A DNA stretch of 64,000 nucleotides, taken from Pinus tabuliformis. Taxonomy: Eukaryota; Streptophyta; Pinopsida; Pinales; Pinaceae. Below, piece after piece: positions 46,128 to 57,349 of the stretch (the first letter of the stretch is position 1; the number at the start of each line of letters is the position of its first letter). The notes below the pieces were generated by a model that searched no databases, had not been told where the DNA came from, and saw only the letters and a program-made list of their open reading frames with translations. A program made the translations under genes and the position numbers. Location of the stretch: NCBI GenBank assembly GCA_031772625.1, contig CM062819.1, positions 1,237,007,897 to 1,237,071,896 on the forward strand, read 5' to 3'.

Positions 46128-49089
46128 TGTTATCACTCAGGTTGTTCCCAAAAGTTGTAAGAAAGGGAATACGACTGAGGTAACCACAGACCAATATTTT
46201 AGATACATATTCTAGCCAATCTGCATCTAGAGAGGGCTCTTTCTTTATGATTTAGCTTTGTTTTGAAAGGTATTAGGCTAGTTATGAAGTTCAAGGGTTT
46301 TGTTTTGAGTTTGGGTGGTGAGATTAAATAGAACAGTGAGGTAAAATTGAGTAGTTCAGTCCATTGGGCATGATGGAGTCAAAAGAGATGGTTTTCTGGA
46401 TTTGGTTTCTTAACAGAGGATGACATCATAGAGCAAGGTAGTCAAACATGGAACAATTTAAAGGTTGGAATAAGGTGGAATGGACTCAAATGGGTGAAGG
46501 AAAATTAAGAATCCTTCAACATATTGAAAGAGGGAAAATGGATGCTTATCGACAAAGAGCAGTTAAGAATTCTTTATCAAATAATCAATATGGAGAGAAT
46601 CAAGAAACATGAGCAATTAAGAATTCACTGTTTATGCTAATTCTGAAGAAAACACAGAGAATAATAAAGACTGAAAACAGAGTGCAACTAAGCAAATTCT
46701 GAATTAATCTTTTTCTTTATCATTCAGATCATGAAACATAGATGACATAATAACTCAGAAAACTGTAAAACATAAGATATAAGGGACTTATTGATCCGGA
46801 GTTTGATTCAAGAATTCTGTGACAGGTCCTCTGCTTCAATTCCTCATCCAGTAGGCCAGACAACAGTTTGATCCCAACATCTTTTTATTCCAAAGTTCAA
46901 TATTACAGCAAAGTCTAGGAAATCTACACATACCCAACCTCTTTAAAAATCTAATGGAGGGGGTATTTATACAACAAAATATGTACAACAGGTATCTCAT
47001 CAAAGCTGTGAGATAATATCTGGATTTTAACCTAAAGTAATTTACAAGCAAAGTAGAAACAACTAACTTATGCTGTGCTGGAGGCAGGTCTTTAGGGTTC
47101 GGCTTGCAGCTATCCTGTAGTATCTCTGTGCCGACTGTTTGTATTAACTGCTCTTTAATTCTGATCTACTTTTCTTTGTCGTCTCCGATACTCTTTATTT
47201 CTGACTTGACTTGCCTTTAATTTTGCACTGATACTCTTTAATGCTTGATCTGATACTCTTTGACTTGTTGCGTACCCTGTTTTCTTTGTTCATATCTGTC
47301 CAGTGTTTAGCCCAAAATATCTCTGTAAATGTCGGTTTCTCTCTTCTGCAAGCTTTGGAAATCCCTCTGTTTGCTTTAAACTGTGTTAAACGAGGGAGAA
47401 AACTGTAAAATTGTGGGTTTATTGAGGTAGCGAGCTCGTTGCTGGAGCCTTTCTCAGTCTGGAGGCGGTCGAAACACCTGAACTGTGAACTCAGTCGCTT
47501 TTACGCCTGGAGCGTGCGGGGCGTTGTTATGCAAAAAAACAGAGAAAAATGGCCTTTTACCTTTTTATTTGGCAAAGAGAATTTTTGGCGGGAAATTTTG
47601 GTTCAAAGCCCAGATGACGTCAACAGAAGGTGATGTGGCAGGGTGACATCAGCAAAGGACAACTGACGTCAGCAGATGACGTCAGTGGGGGGAGGGCGGT
47701 AAATGGTTTTCTCCGCACCGCTTTTGGGCTTGGGCGGTTTCGGGCGGAGGGGCAACGAACATAGCGGGTGGTCGACACGTGGATTTGGTACGACGCCAAA
47801 ACCACCGTTTCCTTGGGAGTTAAACAACAGCAGACGGGGGGGTTGCGAAATGGATATCCGCTGTTGGATGCGAGGGCGCCGATCAGATGGTGGGCGCCCA
47901 TTGGAGATGGCGGAGGTTTAATGCGCGGGCCCGACACAATAAATTAAAGTTTTTAAATGTATCGGGAGCATTTTGATTGGTCTACGGGTTTTGGCTATTA
48001 ATCAACATGGGGTTAATTAATCCCATTTACGCGTGGGAAGGGTTATGGTTCTTAATAAGTTTCAAATAAACCTGCTAATCCATATTTAAACAATGATTTA
48101 ATAGTTTTATGGTTATAATAAACCAGGGTGGGAATATTAAAATATGGGGTTTTTTTTATATATATACATATTACGAGATAGGGGAATGGGGCGGGATTTA
48201 AATAATAAAGTCAAAGTTAATATGAAAAATGAATCGAGCGCTAAGTTATAGTGTTGAAAACTTAGGCAAAAGGGAAAAAACAGGGGTTTTGGGGTGATAG
48301 TATGCATTTTTCCTAAGTAAAATGGGAATTCACTTAGGCCAATTATGAAATGGAATGAGTGACTTAGTGATATTAAGCAGATCTTAATATCTCTGGGGGA
48401 AATTAGTAAATGATTTGGGGAAAAACATGAAGGGAGCTTAGTCATGAAATATGCCTCGCTTGAGCTGCATCAGAAAGTATCTACCATGGAACTTGTGATA
48501 GAGATGAGATTAACACATTTTTCAGAGACAAAATCAATCACAAGTCTCATTCTGCAACAACAATCTACCTACCCTGCCTACTTTGCCTAACATTTTTTCT
48601 TCTTTCTTTTGGGTGCACTTGGACTGGCAAACCCTAATCAACTTTTCTTTTCTTTTCATGGTAAGCCTACCTAAGTATGCACTTATTACTTCCAAGGGCT
48701 CAGATTAAACAGTTGAGCTCCTTTGCTTCTCTACCTATCTACTTATCTGCCAAGATTAAGCCGTTTGTCCATTCATCAATTGTGGCATAAAGTTTTGATA
48801 AGCTGCACACAATGCTTTATTTGCAGAAAATGAAATAGTAGTGGCATTTAGACTTGCACACTTTCCTGGTCTTTTTTATTGGGGTTCATTTCTTCTCATT
48901 TTTTCTTTTGACCATTTTATTCTTTTTACCCTTTGATTTTTCTTTTAGGGTATACCCTCTTTACATTTTTTAATAATTTTTTTTTTGATTTTTTGATAAT
49001 ATGGAAACCTTTACAACAAGGAAAGGATGAACATATTACAGAGCTCAACTAGTCAATCATGAAATATGACACCTATAACTATAGGAGTA
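46128..49089. mobile_element. Insert F in the A reverse transcriptase, probable LTR-derived
   Basis: Bounded by direct repeats taaca (46123-46127 and 49090-49094). Begins TGTTATCACTCAGG and, over its first 110 bp, loosely follows the A LTR (ggtaaccaca.acca, then agagaggg.t), so it may be a large solo LTR of a relative in the same orientation. No coding frame of note on either strand. 47450-47930 is GC-rich with TGACGTCA-type motifs; 48560-49000 is T-rich. The right end has no CA dinucleotide, so the boundary or class is uncertain. Confidence 0.45.
47605..47690. promoter_or_regulatory. Cluster of TGACGTCA-type motifs in insert F
   Basis: gatgacgtcaac, ggtgacatcagc, actgacgtcagc and gatgacgtcagt occur within about 80 bp. 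TGACGTCA is the palindromic core bound by bZIP (TGA/CRE-type) factors in plants. Promoter role is inferred from motif density only. Confidence 0.45.
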
Positions 49090-49787
49090 TAACATAACCT
49101 GAGAAACACCAAGAATGGACATCCTCTTTGAGCCAATCACCTTTCGAAGTATATGATTCATCTTAAGTAGGGCGTAATTGTCTTTTAAAGACACCTTGTT
49201 GAGGTTTATGAAATCAACACAAAGCCTTATCTCACAAGCCTTCTTCCTCATAGGGACCAAATTAGAAAGCCATTTTGAAAACCTTAAGGGAACAATAATT
49301 TTTTCATCAAACAGTTTTCTCACTTCCTTTTCAATAAGAGGTAACAACAAGGGATTGGTTCTTCTCAACCTTTATTTAAAAGGATTTTGATCCTGCTTGA
49401 TTTAGATTATATGTTGAATGATGCTCTTATCATATACTTTGAGATCCTCATATCCCCATGCAAAAACATTTGAGTATTCTTTTATGAGATCAAGGTATTT
49501 CTCTCCATATTCAGGAGTTAAGGATATTGAAAGCCAAACAATCTTAGGATGTGGTTCTATCCCTATATTGCAATATTCTACTTCACTTTCAGTGGGAACT
49601 ACTTTGGGATTCTTTGTTGCATAATTTACTCAAGAGGGACTAATCCTTTCGAAATTGTGTTGTTCTTCAATTGTATAACCTCTATATCTATCATTTGATT
49701 TTCAAAATCATATAAATATGAATCCAAGACCTATTGTTCATCCTCACTAAAATAATTTTCTTCATATATGCCCAAATTGGAAAATTC

Positions 49788-50340
49788 CTAAGTCATTTGC
49801 AAAAAAAATTCAAGCTGCTTTTCATCTTTTAACAATTGCCAATATTTTACATTGTTTAGGACTGATGGTCTATGTTTGAATTCTATTTCATACTTCCTAT
49901 TGGGATAGATAGGAATTTTAAACACACTAGTTGAGGTGGCCAATGCATCAACTATCATATTATGCTCTCTAGGAATCACAGATAAATCATATTCTGAAAA
50001 TAATTGCAGCATTTTTAGGATAGAATTCCTATAGGCCCTCATCATAGGGTGTTTATTTTGCTACACACATTTAATCTGATTGATAATCAACTCCAAATAT
50101 CCATGAACTTCAATCCTCTTTTCTCCCAAGTCTCTCAAAGTTTGCAATCCCAAAATCAACACTTCATACTCGACCACATTGTTTGTGCATTCAAACGATA
50201 ATTTTTAAGAACATAACCTTGACTTTTCCACCTTTGGGCTCATTATCCATACACCAGCTCCAATCCCCTCTTTAGTTACTGCTCCATCAAAATCCATCTT
50301 GCAAATTCCATCATCATCTTCTTTATGTTATGATTTTGTC
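49788..50340 (-). pseudogene. Extra (archaeal-type) RNase H between protease and RT in A
   Basis: Reads CKMDFDGAVTKEGIGAGVW (first Asp, about 50295), NNVVEYEVLILGL (Glu, about 50180), EVHGYLELIINQI where the usual Asp before the SEL/LEL motif reads Tyr (about 50105), and IPREHNMIVDALA (last Asp, about 49965-49930). Length of about 140 residues is right for the domain. In-frame stops lie at about 50205 and 50060. It sits downstream of protease and about 400 bases before the RT fingers, reached through a decayed linker (50567-50341 before it). As in D, this is a second RNase H in an element whose ordinary RNase H lacks its first Asp. Confidence 0.8.
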
Positions 50341-50634
50341 CCCTATAATTCACCTTCATTCTCTTTTGATATGCTATCCCTGTTTTGACTGTCTTCCTCT
50401 AAACATAAATCATTATATACTATGAAATAATCCATATCAAAATGAAATGAATGAATATGATTGTTATTAGGCCTTTCCTTACCACTTACCATGTACTTCA
50501 TCAATGTTTCTCTATACAATCTCCTTGGTTGTCCAAAAATAAGAATTTTGGCATAAGACATGTCCATTTATAGAGTACCCTTCAACTTTGCAGACTAGGA
50601 CCTTGATAAAAGAATGCCAAATTTTGGAGGAATA

Positions 50635-50955
50635 TCAGCAACAATTATGTCCATCACTAAACTTTTTGTTGGGATTTGAGTGAGATGGGACCATCAAATC
50701 CTTGATCAAACCCATACATTTCACCTTACTTGAATAAAAGGAAAAGAGATATTTATATGACCTTGTGATGTCCAAACCAAGCTTATCCATAATAAACTTT
50801 GGCATTAAGTTATGTGATGAACCTGATTCTAACATTGCATTATGCAAAATAAAAACATGTACATTTGAGCTGACATAAAAAGGTGGGACATCTCCATCTT
50901 GAGAATCTACATCAACTTTTGTACCAAACTGAAGTTCAGGATGATCATCATTCAA
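50635..50955 (-). pseudogene. Protease of element A
   Basis: The aspartic protease motif is degraded: AMLESGSSHNLMPKFIMDKL, where the active D-S/T-G-A/S reads E-S-G-S. It is followed by SFYSSKVKCMGLIKDLMV, the usual strand and flap region. The catalytic Asp-to-Glu change would abolish activity. It follows gag on the same strand, separated by frame breaks at 51010-50956, and precedes the extra RNase H. Confidence 0.75.
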
Positions 50956-51009
50956 GTTAATAGTATCTGAAACATCTCCTATTTTTAGTGCTTTGACAAT
51001 TTGACTATT

Positions 51010-52840
51010 TTATGTATCATTCTTGATCAATTCATTAAATGGAATATAAATTTTGATTATAGATATTTCATTTTCTAAACTAAAAGATGATTGACCTTTC
51101 TCTACCTCTTTGAAGGCGATGCCTCTCTTTTCAAGACTCTCCTTTGGAGGATTTAATTTCTTCTGGCTAGAAGTAGGTGCATCAACTTGGACTTTCTTTG
51201 GAGGATTTACTGGAACATTTCTATTTCTCAAGTTATACTATATTTTCACCTCCATGATTACATTTTGGTATGCCTGCTTGTAATCTTCTGATTCCATGTG
51301 CATGATATCTTCTTTGGCTAAAAAGACAAGTCTTGTTCTTCTTTTGTAAAAACGACATTATCCTATTCTTCACCAAAATAATGAATTTGATCCCAACCTT
51401 CTATTGTCTCTTCATCCTCTGTAAAATTTTCTTGGAAAGGAGGTTTGATTTCCTGCTCATCTCCTTGATTTTGCTGTTCGCTTTGCTTGATTTTCACTTG
51501 AGGCCTTTGAAAATTTGAATTTCTTACTGGAGGAGGGGCCTGCTGATCTCTACCAAAAACTTTGTTCTCTAGAGTCAACCTTTCCACCAATTTTTCCACT
51601 ATTTTCACCGTGACATCCAACTTGTTGTCTGACGAAGATGAAGCCTCCTGTTTAACTCCTCTTTTCTTAGCTTTCATTTTGGCCTTTTTGTTCAACAAAT
51701 TCACTTCCATTGCAACAACATTTTCCTACAAATACTATAAAGTGGGTGGGTTCCTTTCTCTAAGCTGATAGGTAAGATCAACATCAAAACCATCTGGGTA
51801 ATGAAGTAAGGCCAACCCTGTAGGGGGTTTTATTTTAGCTGGTATTGAATTATATACTTTATTAAATATTGTTGAAAAATCTTGCACTGATTCTCCTAGA
51901 GCTCTCTTCAAACTGTCATACTCAGCCAAAATTTGCAGAGGGTTCTTCTTGACTTCCCATATGGCAAGGAAACTTTGTTCAAGTTGCTGGAAATTGGCAA
52001 TACTTGCAGCTGGTAGAATTCTAAACCATATCTTGACCTGTCTCGAAAAAATCTGAGCAAAAAGCCTCAATTTATCATCCTCATGGTCAACCTCTTCCAA
52101 GTCTATAAAGTCATTCAACTTATCAAGGTGGTGTTATGCTGTAATAACCCCTCTACCATCGAACTAACGCAATCTCTGACTATAGTTTGTGGCAAATCAT
52201 GTAGTGGACCTTGTAGATTCAATGGAGCATAATGGAAAACCATGATTGTATGAGATGGACTAGTACTGAATTTTGGGGTATGAAATGAGGATAAGGAAGG
52301 TAAGGGGACAGCTATTTGAACAACTGATGAGGAAGGAGGAGTAACAAGAATGGAAACAATAGGAGCAAAACTCAATGGGATGTTCAATGGAGTAGAAAAT
52401 GTTGGGGTAGAAATAGTTGGGACATAATGCTATAATTTGGAGGACTTAGTAGCAACGTCTTGCAACTGATAGACAAGACGTTCTAAGCTATGAAATTATT
52501 TCCAAATATCCTTGTCTACTTCTAATAAACTCTCTCTCTGAAAAGGAATAGAGGATTGTAACTTTTCTTGATAAAAAACTGTTTCTATCAGATTGTTTTA
52601 TGATTTAGATCTGAATAGGCTTTGTTCAAACTTCAAATCAAACTAAGTGTGGTCCACTGATTCGACTTTTTCAGGTAGGGACAATGATCTTTTTATGACA
52701 CTAGTATTTGTTTCTTTTGCAGACTTCTTCTTTCTAAATAAATTTTCTATACTTTTCAAAACCTTAGGTGGATTAGGGTCTCGATGATGCCTAATGTGTA
52801 CTCTTCTTGAAGTTAGATTTCCTACAACAATTGATTGCAA
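51010..52840 (-). pseudogene. gag: gag of element A
   Basis: Four pieces, read right to left. 52840-52643 is basic (NPPKVLKSIENLFRKKKSA), a typical gag N-terminus of this family. 52387-52115 is Pro/Ser-rich. 52118-51735 is the capsid domain (LRLFAQIFSRQVKIWFRIL, FQQLEQSFLAIWEVKK, LAEYDSLKRALGESVQDFS). 51710-51010 is a hydrophilic nucleocapsid-like stretch rich in Lys, Gln and Glu (LVERLTLENKVFGRDQQ). I see no intact zinc knuckle. Frameshifts and stops separate all pieces. Confidence 0.75.
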
Positions 52841-52964
52841 TTGGTTTTAGAATAACTAACAACTGGGTAAATATTCAACCTATCAGTCTCTAGCTCATTG
52901 TCACCCTCAAGAACTAGATTTGTCTATGATTGCATATTTTTCCAGGGATGTTTTCAACTCTCGT

Positions 52965-52982
52965 TCCCTGGCAATGACACCA
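52965..52982 (-). other. Primer binding site of element A (decayed tRNA-Asp type)
   Basis: Minus-strand TGGTGTCATTGCCAGGGA, three bases from the LTR end. It differs from E's tRNA-Asp site at four positions, all C-to-T or G-to-A. Confidence 0.8.
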
Positions 52983-52985
52983 CTA

Positions 52986-54026
52986 TGTTATAATTCTGTA
53001 ATTCCTACAGGATGAGGAAAGGAACCCAAAGGTAACCACAAACCACTTATAAACTGGAATCTATCCCTTACAACTTCAGAGAGGGTTATGCCTATTCAAA
53101 TGTTCAATCACTTAGATCTAAGGCTAGGTATGTTTCTCAGAGGGAAATAAGTTTTAACAATTTGCTAGTAGGGTAAAGGGAAAATCCATTGGGGGTCATA
53201 TAAAGTTGATTCTTTTCCATTGAGAGGATGAAGGAATGAGGGAATTTTTGACAGGGGCAGGGTAGGCAATCCTGCTAGTGCTTCCAATTTAATTCACTGT
53301 AGAAGGTTGAGTAGAAGAATAGTGGAAATGACATATATAGAATCAAACTGTGGGATGAATTCTCAATTCCATTTATGAAGAAAATATAAACTATTTAGCA
53401 AACTATATCAGAGCACTTTTAAATTGAATTATGAGATAAATACTTATTTATCCAATCATGAAGACATACATTCAAAGCATGAAAATGACAAGAGACAAAC
53501 TTACAACATAAGAAAAACACATCACCATCAGGAGCTGACATAGGAATCCCTATAAGTCACACCTCTGTCTTTTTCTAAACCCTAACCAACCCTTTGCTTC
53601 AACAAATTTACAACATAAATAGATCAAAACAAATTAGTTCCCACCTCTAGAACTGAATTCCCTAAAGGAATTTCTATTTCTACCTAATGCACCAAATATA
53701 GAACTGTTATTCTGAAAACTAGGAACTGTTTGACCAAGGATTTTTCAAGCAAATTTACGTTAAATGAAAAGTATAAATTGAGTTTCTAAGTCCTTAGACA
53801 CCTCAAAACATTAACTATGACCATCAAAATAAATTACATGAAGCTTTAACATAGATTACATGGTCAAAAGGTTGATTGTGTGAAAGCGCAGCACCGACGT
53901 TGCACAACCTCCTAGTCCAACAAAACGCAAAGCAAAAGCGCAACGAATTGATGGTTCATATAGATACAATCACTCCATGAATTGATCAATGAACAATACA
54001 CGTGTGAAATGGTCTGGAAATCATCA
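52986..54026 (-). repeat. LTR shared by A (5') and A2 (3')
   Basis: 1041 bp, TGTTATAATTC..AATCATCA on the plus strand. On its left is A's primer site and gag; on its right is a purine tract (54027-54037) and the extra ORF of a second copy. It therefore serves as the 5' LTR of A and the 3' LTR of A2. Confidence 0.85.
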
Positions 54027-54459
54027 ACTTCCCCTTTAGAAACCTCCTTTCATTATGCAAAGCTTCCAACTCTCAAAACTCCATCTAGAGTAAAAGTGCA
54101 TCGCCTGTATGAAAGCGCAACACAACGTTTCCTTCATGGTTTTGACCATCACCGAGGTCTCTGAACAAGATACACAATTTGCTGATGATGCTAACAATCC
54201 TAATAACTCTTTTTAAGTCCCCACTCACCAAAAAAATGACACAACTTCACCCTTACATCAAAACCCTAATGCCTTGTCAAAAAGTGCAAAATTGTTGTGT
54301 GAGAAAAGTTTCATAAACTTAAGAACTATGATTAACTATGCTCCTAGAAGGAATTCATGCAAATATGACCTCTCAACCTCCTTATCCAACCCCATCCAAC
54401 TAGCACACTTAGGCAAAAACCAAAAGACCAAAACTACTTTGATTTACTTGTTCCAATAC

Positions 54460-54765
54460 TTAGACTCTGGATGCTTCAGCCAAAAAATCAATCTTGCGTC
54501 TATCCTTCTCTTGTATTTCATGAAATTTTTGCTTGGAAACCCTTAGCTCCTTCCTCAAGGTGAGGTTCTGTTTGTAGATATTTTTGAGCTGCCTATGTAA
54601 AGGAAGACTCCTTTTCAACATATACTTGGCATTTTTAATTGCTAGCTCACACTTGTTCAAATGATCATAAATCTTTTGCCTGGCCCTTTCATCATGCTTC
54701 TTAAGTTCAACAATTTCACTGTGGGATTTCTGTAACTGCATCCTCAACCTATTAAAAGCATGTTG
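54460..54765 (-). pseudogene. Extra ORF of A2, C-terminal coiled coil
   Basis: Intact for 95 residues (54747-54460). Heptad-like, charged: LQKSHSEIVELKKHDERARQ, LNKCELAIKNAKYMLKR, LTLRKELRVSKQKFHEIQEK. It ends ASRV and TAA. This looks like a long coiled coil, so an assembly or tethering role is possible, but that is inference. Interrupted at 54765 by element B; the upstream part is at 60631-61849. Confidence 0.65.
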
Positions 54766-55098
54766 TGTTGGGTCCCTATAATACTAGTGATTACCCCATT
54801 ACTATTGTAGTTGTATCCCTTATTAATATTGTTGTGCCCCTATTACCCCCATATTGTTATTACTATGCCCCATAGAATCGCTCTATTGTTATTTTTGTGG
54901 CTTTATATTATTATTGTTAGGTCGGCTGGGTTATATTGTGACTCCTTAGACTCCTATATATAGAAAGGAGGTTTTGTCATTTGAATCATCCAAGAATTGT
55001 TCATTTATGTAATGTAAAGGAGGTTTCCCCCTCGAAGAGGCTGAATTCTAAGGCGTGGATCTATCTTTTGTATCTTTTTCTTGATCTGGTTCATAACA
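54766..55098 (+). repeat. 5' LTR of element B
   Basis: 333 bp, TGTTGGGTCC..CATAACA. A TATATATAG box sits at about 54956, followed by the likely transcript start region. Same family as the LTR at 61850-62182. Confidence 0.93.
54956..54963 (+). promoter_or_regulatory. TATA box of the B LTR
   Basis: tatatata within ctcctatatatagaaagg; identical in the 3' LTR (about 60482) and in element C. Confidence 0.6.
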
Positions 55099-55100
55099 TT

Positions 55101-55112
55101 TGGTATCAGAGC
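55101..55112 (+). other. Primer binding site of element B (initiator tRNA-Met)
   Basis: TGGTATCAGAGC, two bases after the LTR; the classic plant initiator tRNA-Met primer site. 55113-55777 is leader without a gene. Confidence 0.9.
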
Positions 55113-55777
55113 TTTGGATTCTAGGGTTTCACTGCTCCAAACAGGTTATTGTGGAATTTTCGCTATAACTTTTTTTCTGCGATGTTTCAGAAGCTTAAAA
55201 AAAAACCCATTTGAGAAGACATTGCGCTGAATCTTGGGTCCGAATTTTAGATCTTTTTGTGCTATATTTGTGGAGATATGATCTAAGGAAGTTGGTCTTT
55301 TTGCAGACTCCTGAATTACATTCCAAACAGGTGACCTGGGGAAAATAATCATAACTTTTTCTCTGAGCATCGGATTGAAATTTCATAAGAATTTATAGAA
55401 AGAGGACAGACTTAAGTTTATTTTATGTCTTTTTTAGAGCCAAAGGTCGAAATAGGGACACGTGGCACATCGTACAAGTTCGTTCTACTAAACTAGTCTA
55501 TAATCAGGCCACTGTGGGAGATTTGACATAACTCTTCCTTGGAGAATCCAATTGGGATCAGACTGGTGGCATTGGAAAGAGGAGATAGAGGGCTACTACA
55601 AGTTTCAATTTCAGAACTGGATGATCCAAAATTACAGAGAGACATGAGAGGCAATATCGAGATCCTACAAAGTGAAAAAAGGTGTGTAGATTTTTTAAAT
55701 TTTTTGCTTAAGGTTGGTTTGAAAAATTATTTTGAAGGAATTCAAAGGGAATAGTAGAGCATTGTTATCGATAACTG

Positions 55778-57349
55778 ATGCCCCGAGGAAAGAAAATGCA
55801 AACACCTAGTAAGCAACTTGAAAGCCCTAGCATGACTCATGAAGAAGAGGAAGAAATGCTACATGATATATCAAAATTACAAGACCAAGTGCAACAAATT
55901 TCACTCTCACAAAAGCTAACAGAAGCTAAGATAAATGGCGTGGAATCTAAGATAAAGGGAGTGGAAGCTAAGAGTGATGATTTGAAGACAAATTTGAAGA
56001 TAGATTTGAAGGGAGACATGGCAGATTTGAAGACAGATTTGACAAAGTTTCTACAAGAAATAATTACTAATGGTGAAAAGGTAGTAAAGGAAACTCATGA
56101 TGCTAACAAAAGAAATGTTAATCATGATTTCATAGACTCTAATGTGGGATTGAAGACCCACCATATTCCAAAAATTGATATGAGGAAGTTTGATGGCAAG
56201 TATCCCACAACATGGATATTACAGATGGAGCAATTTTTCGATCTCAATAATGTGCAAAACACACAAAAGGTACGTATTGCAACTTTATATTTGGAACCAA
56301 ATCAGTTTGTATGGTATCAATGGCTTTGCTCTCGTAAACAAATTATCACTTGGGCAATTTTTATGAAATAATTGACAGCACATTATGAGGATACAAAAAG
56401 CAACACTTTTTTTAGCCAATTGATAAGTCTCAAACAAAAGGGTTCAATAATAGAGCACATTGAGGAGTTCCAAAAATTGAACATAAGGGTAAAGAATATT
56501 CCAGAGGAGCATAGGATTGATGTGTTCATAGGGAATTTAAAGGATAATATCCAACATGATGTTCGCCTTTAGGAACCTGATTCATTAGAGAAGGCATTCA
56601 TGTTAGCAAGAAAAATGGAAAGCAAAATTATGGAAACCAGGGAGCATACCATTCACAACTATAAATATGGAAGTGTTGTTGCCCCTAGTCTTCCACAACC
56701 TATAAGGTTGACACCACAACAATTGGAAGAAAAAAGAGAAAAAGGACTTTGTTACAGTTGTGATAGCAAATACACTAAAGGTCATAAGTGTGTTGAGAAG
56801 AAATTATTCTACATAGATTGTGAAGAGGAAGAAGAAAAGGAGCAAGAAAGGTCAAAAGAAGAGGATATACTCCAGGAACAAAGCCTAGATAAAGAAGAAA
56901 TGAATCCAACCATATCTTGTAATGCGTTGGCGGGAATTACCACTCCTCAAACCATCAAGATAGAAGGACAAATCAAGAAGAAAAAGGTAATAGTGTTGAT
57001 TGATTCAGGAAGTACCCATAATTTTATTCATTGTAAGGTAGCAAAAGAATTGAATTGCTTCTTATATCCAGCACCAGAGTGTCAAGTGATGGTTGCAAAT
57101 GGAGGAACAATAAATTGCTCAGGAAAGTGCCATAATATCAAGCTATCCATGGGAGAATATGTATTGACTAGCCCAATGCTTTCCATTCCAATGGGAGGTG
57201 CTGATGTTGTACTAGGAGTCCAATGGCTACAATCCTTGGGTACAATAGCTTTTAATTTTCAAGAACTTTTCATCAAATTTTCTGTGGCAGGAAAGGAAGT
57301 TGAATTTAAGGGGTATTGCAGGGAAATCGAGAAAGATAATCAACTCTAA
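55778..57349 (+). pseudogene. gag: gag-protease of element B
   Basis: ATG at 55778 (MPRGKKMQTPSKQ). A charged coiled-coil part (55840-56110, repeated KI.GVE.K and DLKTDL) precedes the capsid domain (KFDGKYPTTWILQMEQFF, 56190-56240; LISLKQKGSIIEHIEEF). The nucleocapsid knuckle is CYSCDSKYTKGHKC (about 56752-56795), the form typical of chromoviruses. The protease motif is VLIDSGSTHNFI (about 56992-57028), intact, with ADVVLGVQWLQSLG following. In-frame stops at 56369, 56573 and 57347; the last two fit CAG/CAA turned into TAG/TAA. Confidence 0.88.

Larger units (their letters stand above)
45831..49640 (-). pseudogene. Reverse transcriptase of element A, split by insert F
   Basis: N-terminal fingers at 49368-49100 (NPLLLPLIEKEVRKLFDEKIIVP split here: NPLLLPLIEKEV, IIVPLRFSKW, LCVDFINLNKVSLKDNY), preceded by a decayed linker up to about 49640. 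The palm resumes at 46136 with CYNQILVHPDDEEKRAFITP, GATFQRTMDVTFF and IVVYLNDITVFS: the catalytic YLDD box has become YLND (45960-45950). Between the two lies a 2.96-kb insertion at the FDGFSGYNQ motif. Inactive. Confidence 0.8.
7664..54026 (-). mobile_element. Element A: Ty3/gypsy retrotransposon with upstream extra RNase H, split by nested insertions
   Basis: Full-length but decayed gypsy element, transcribed right to left. Order in that direction: 5' LTR (52986-54026), primer site (52965-52982), gag (52840-51010), protease (50955-50635), extra archaeal-type RNase H (50340-49788), reverse transcriptase (49368-45831), ordinary RNase H, integrase (to 43729), extra ORF (42386 to 9207), purine tract, 3' LTR (7664-8758). 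It is split by E at 27900, D at 9395 and F at 46128. Removing these leaves about 11.8 kb. There is no target duplication across its ends, because the right LTR is followed by internal sequence of a second copy (A2). Domain content is seen directly; Tat-like lineage is inferred. Confidence 0.85.
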
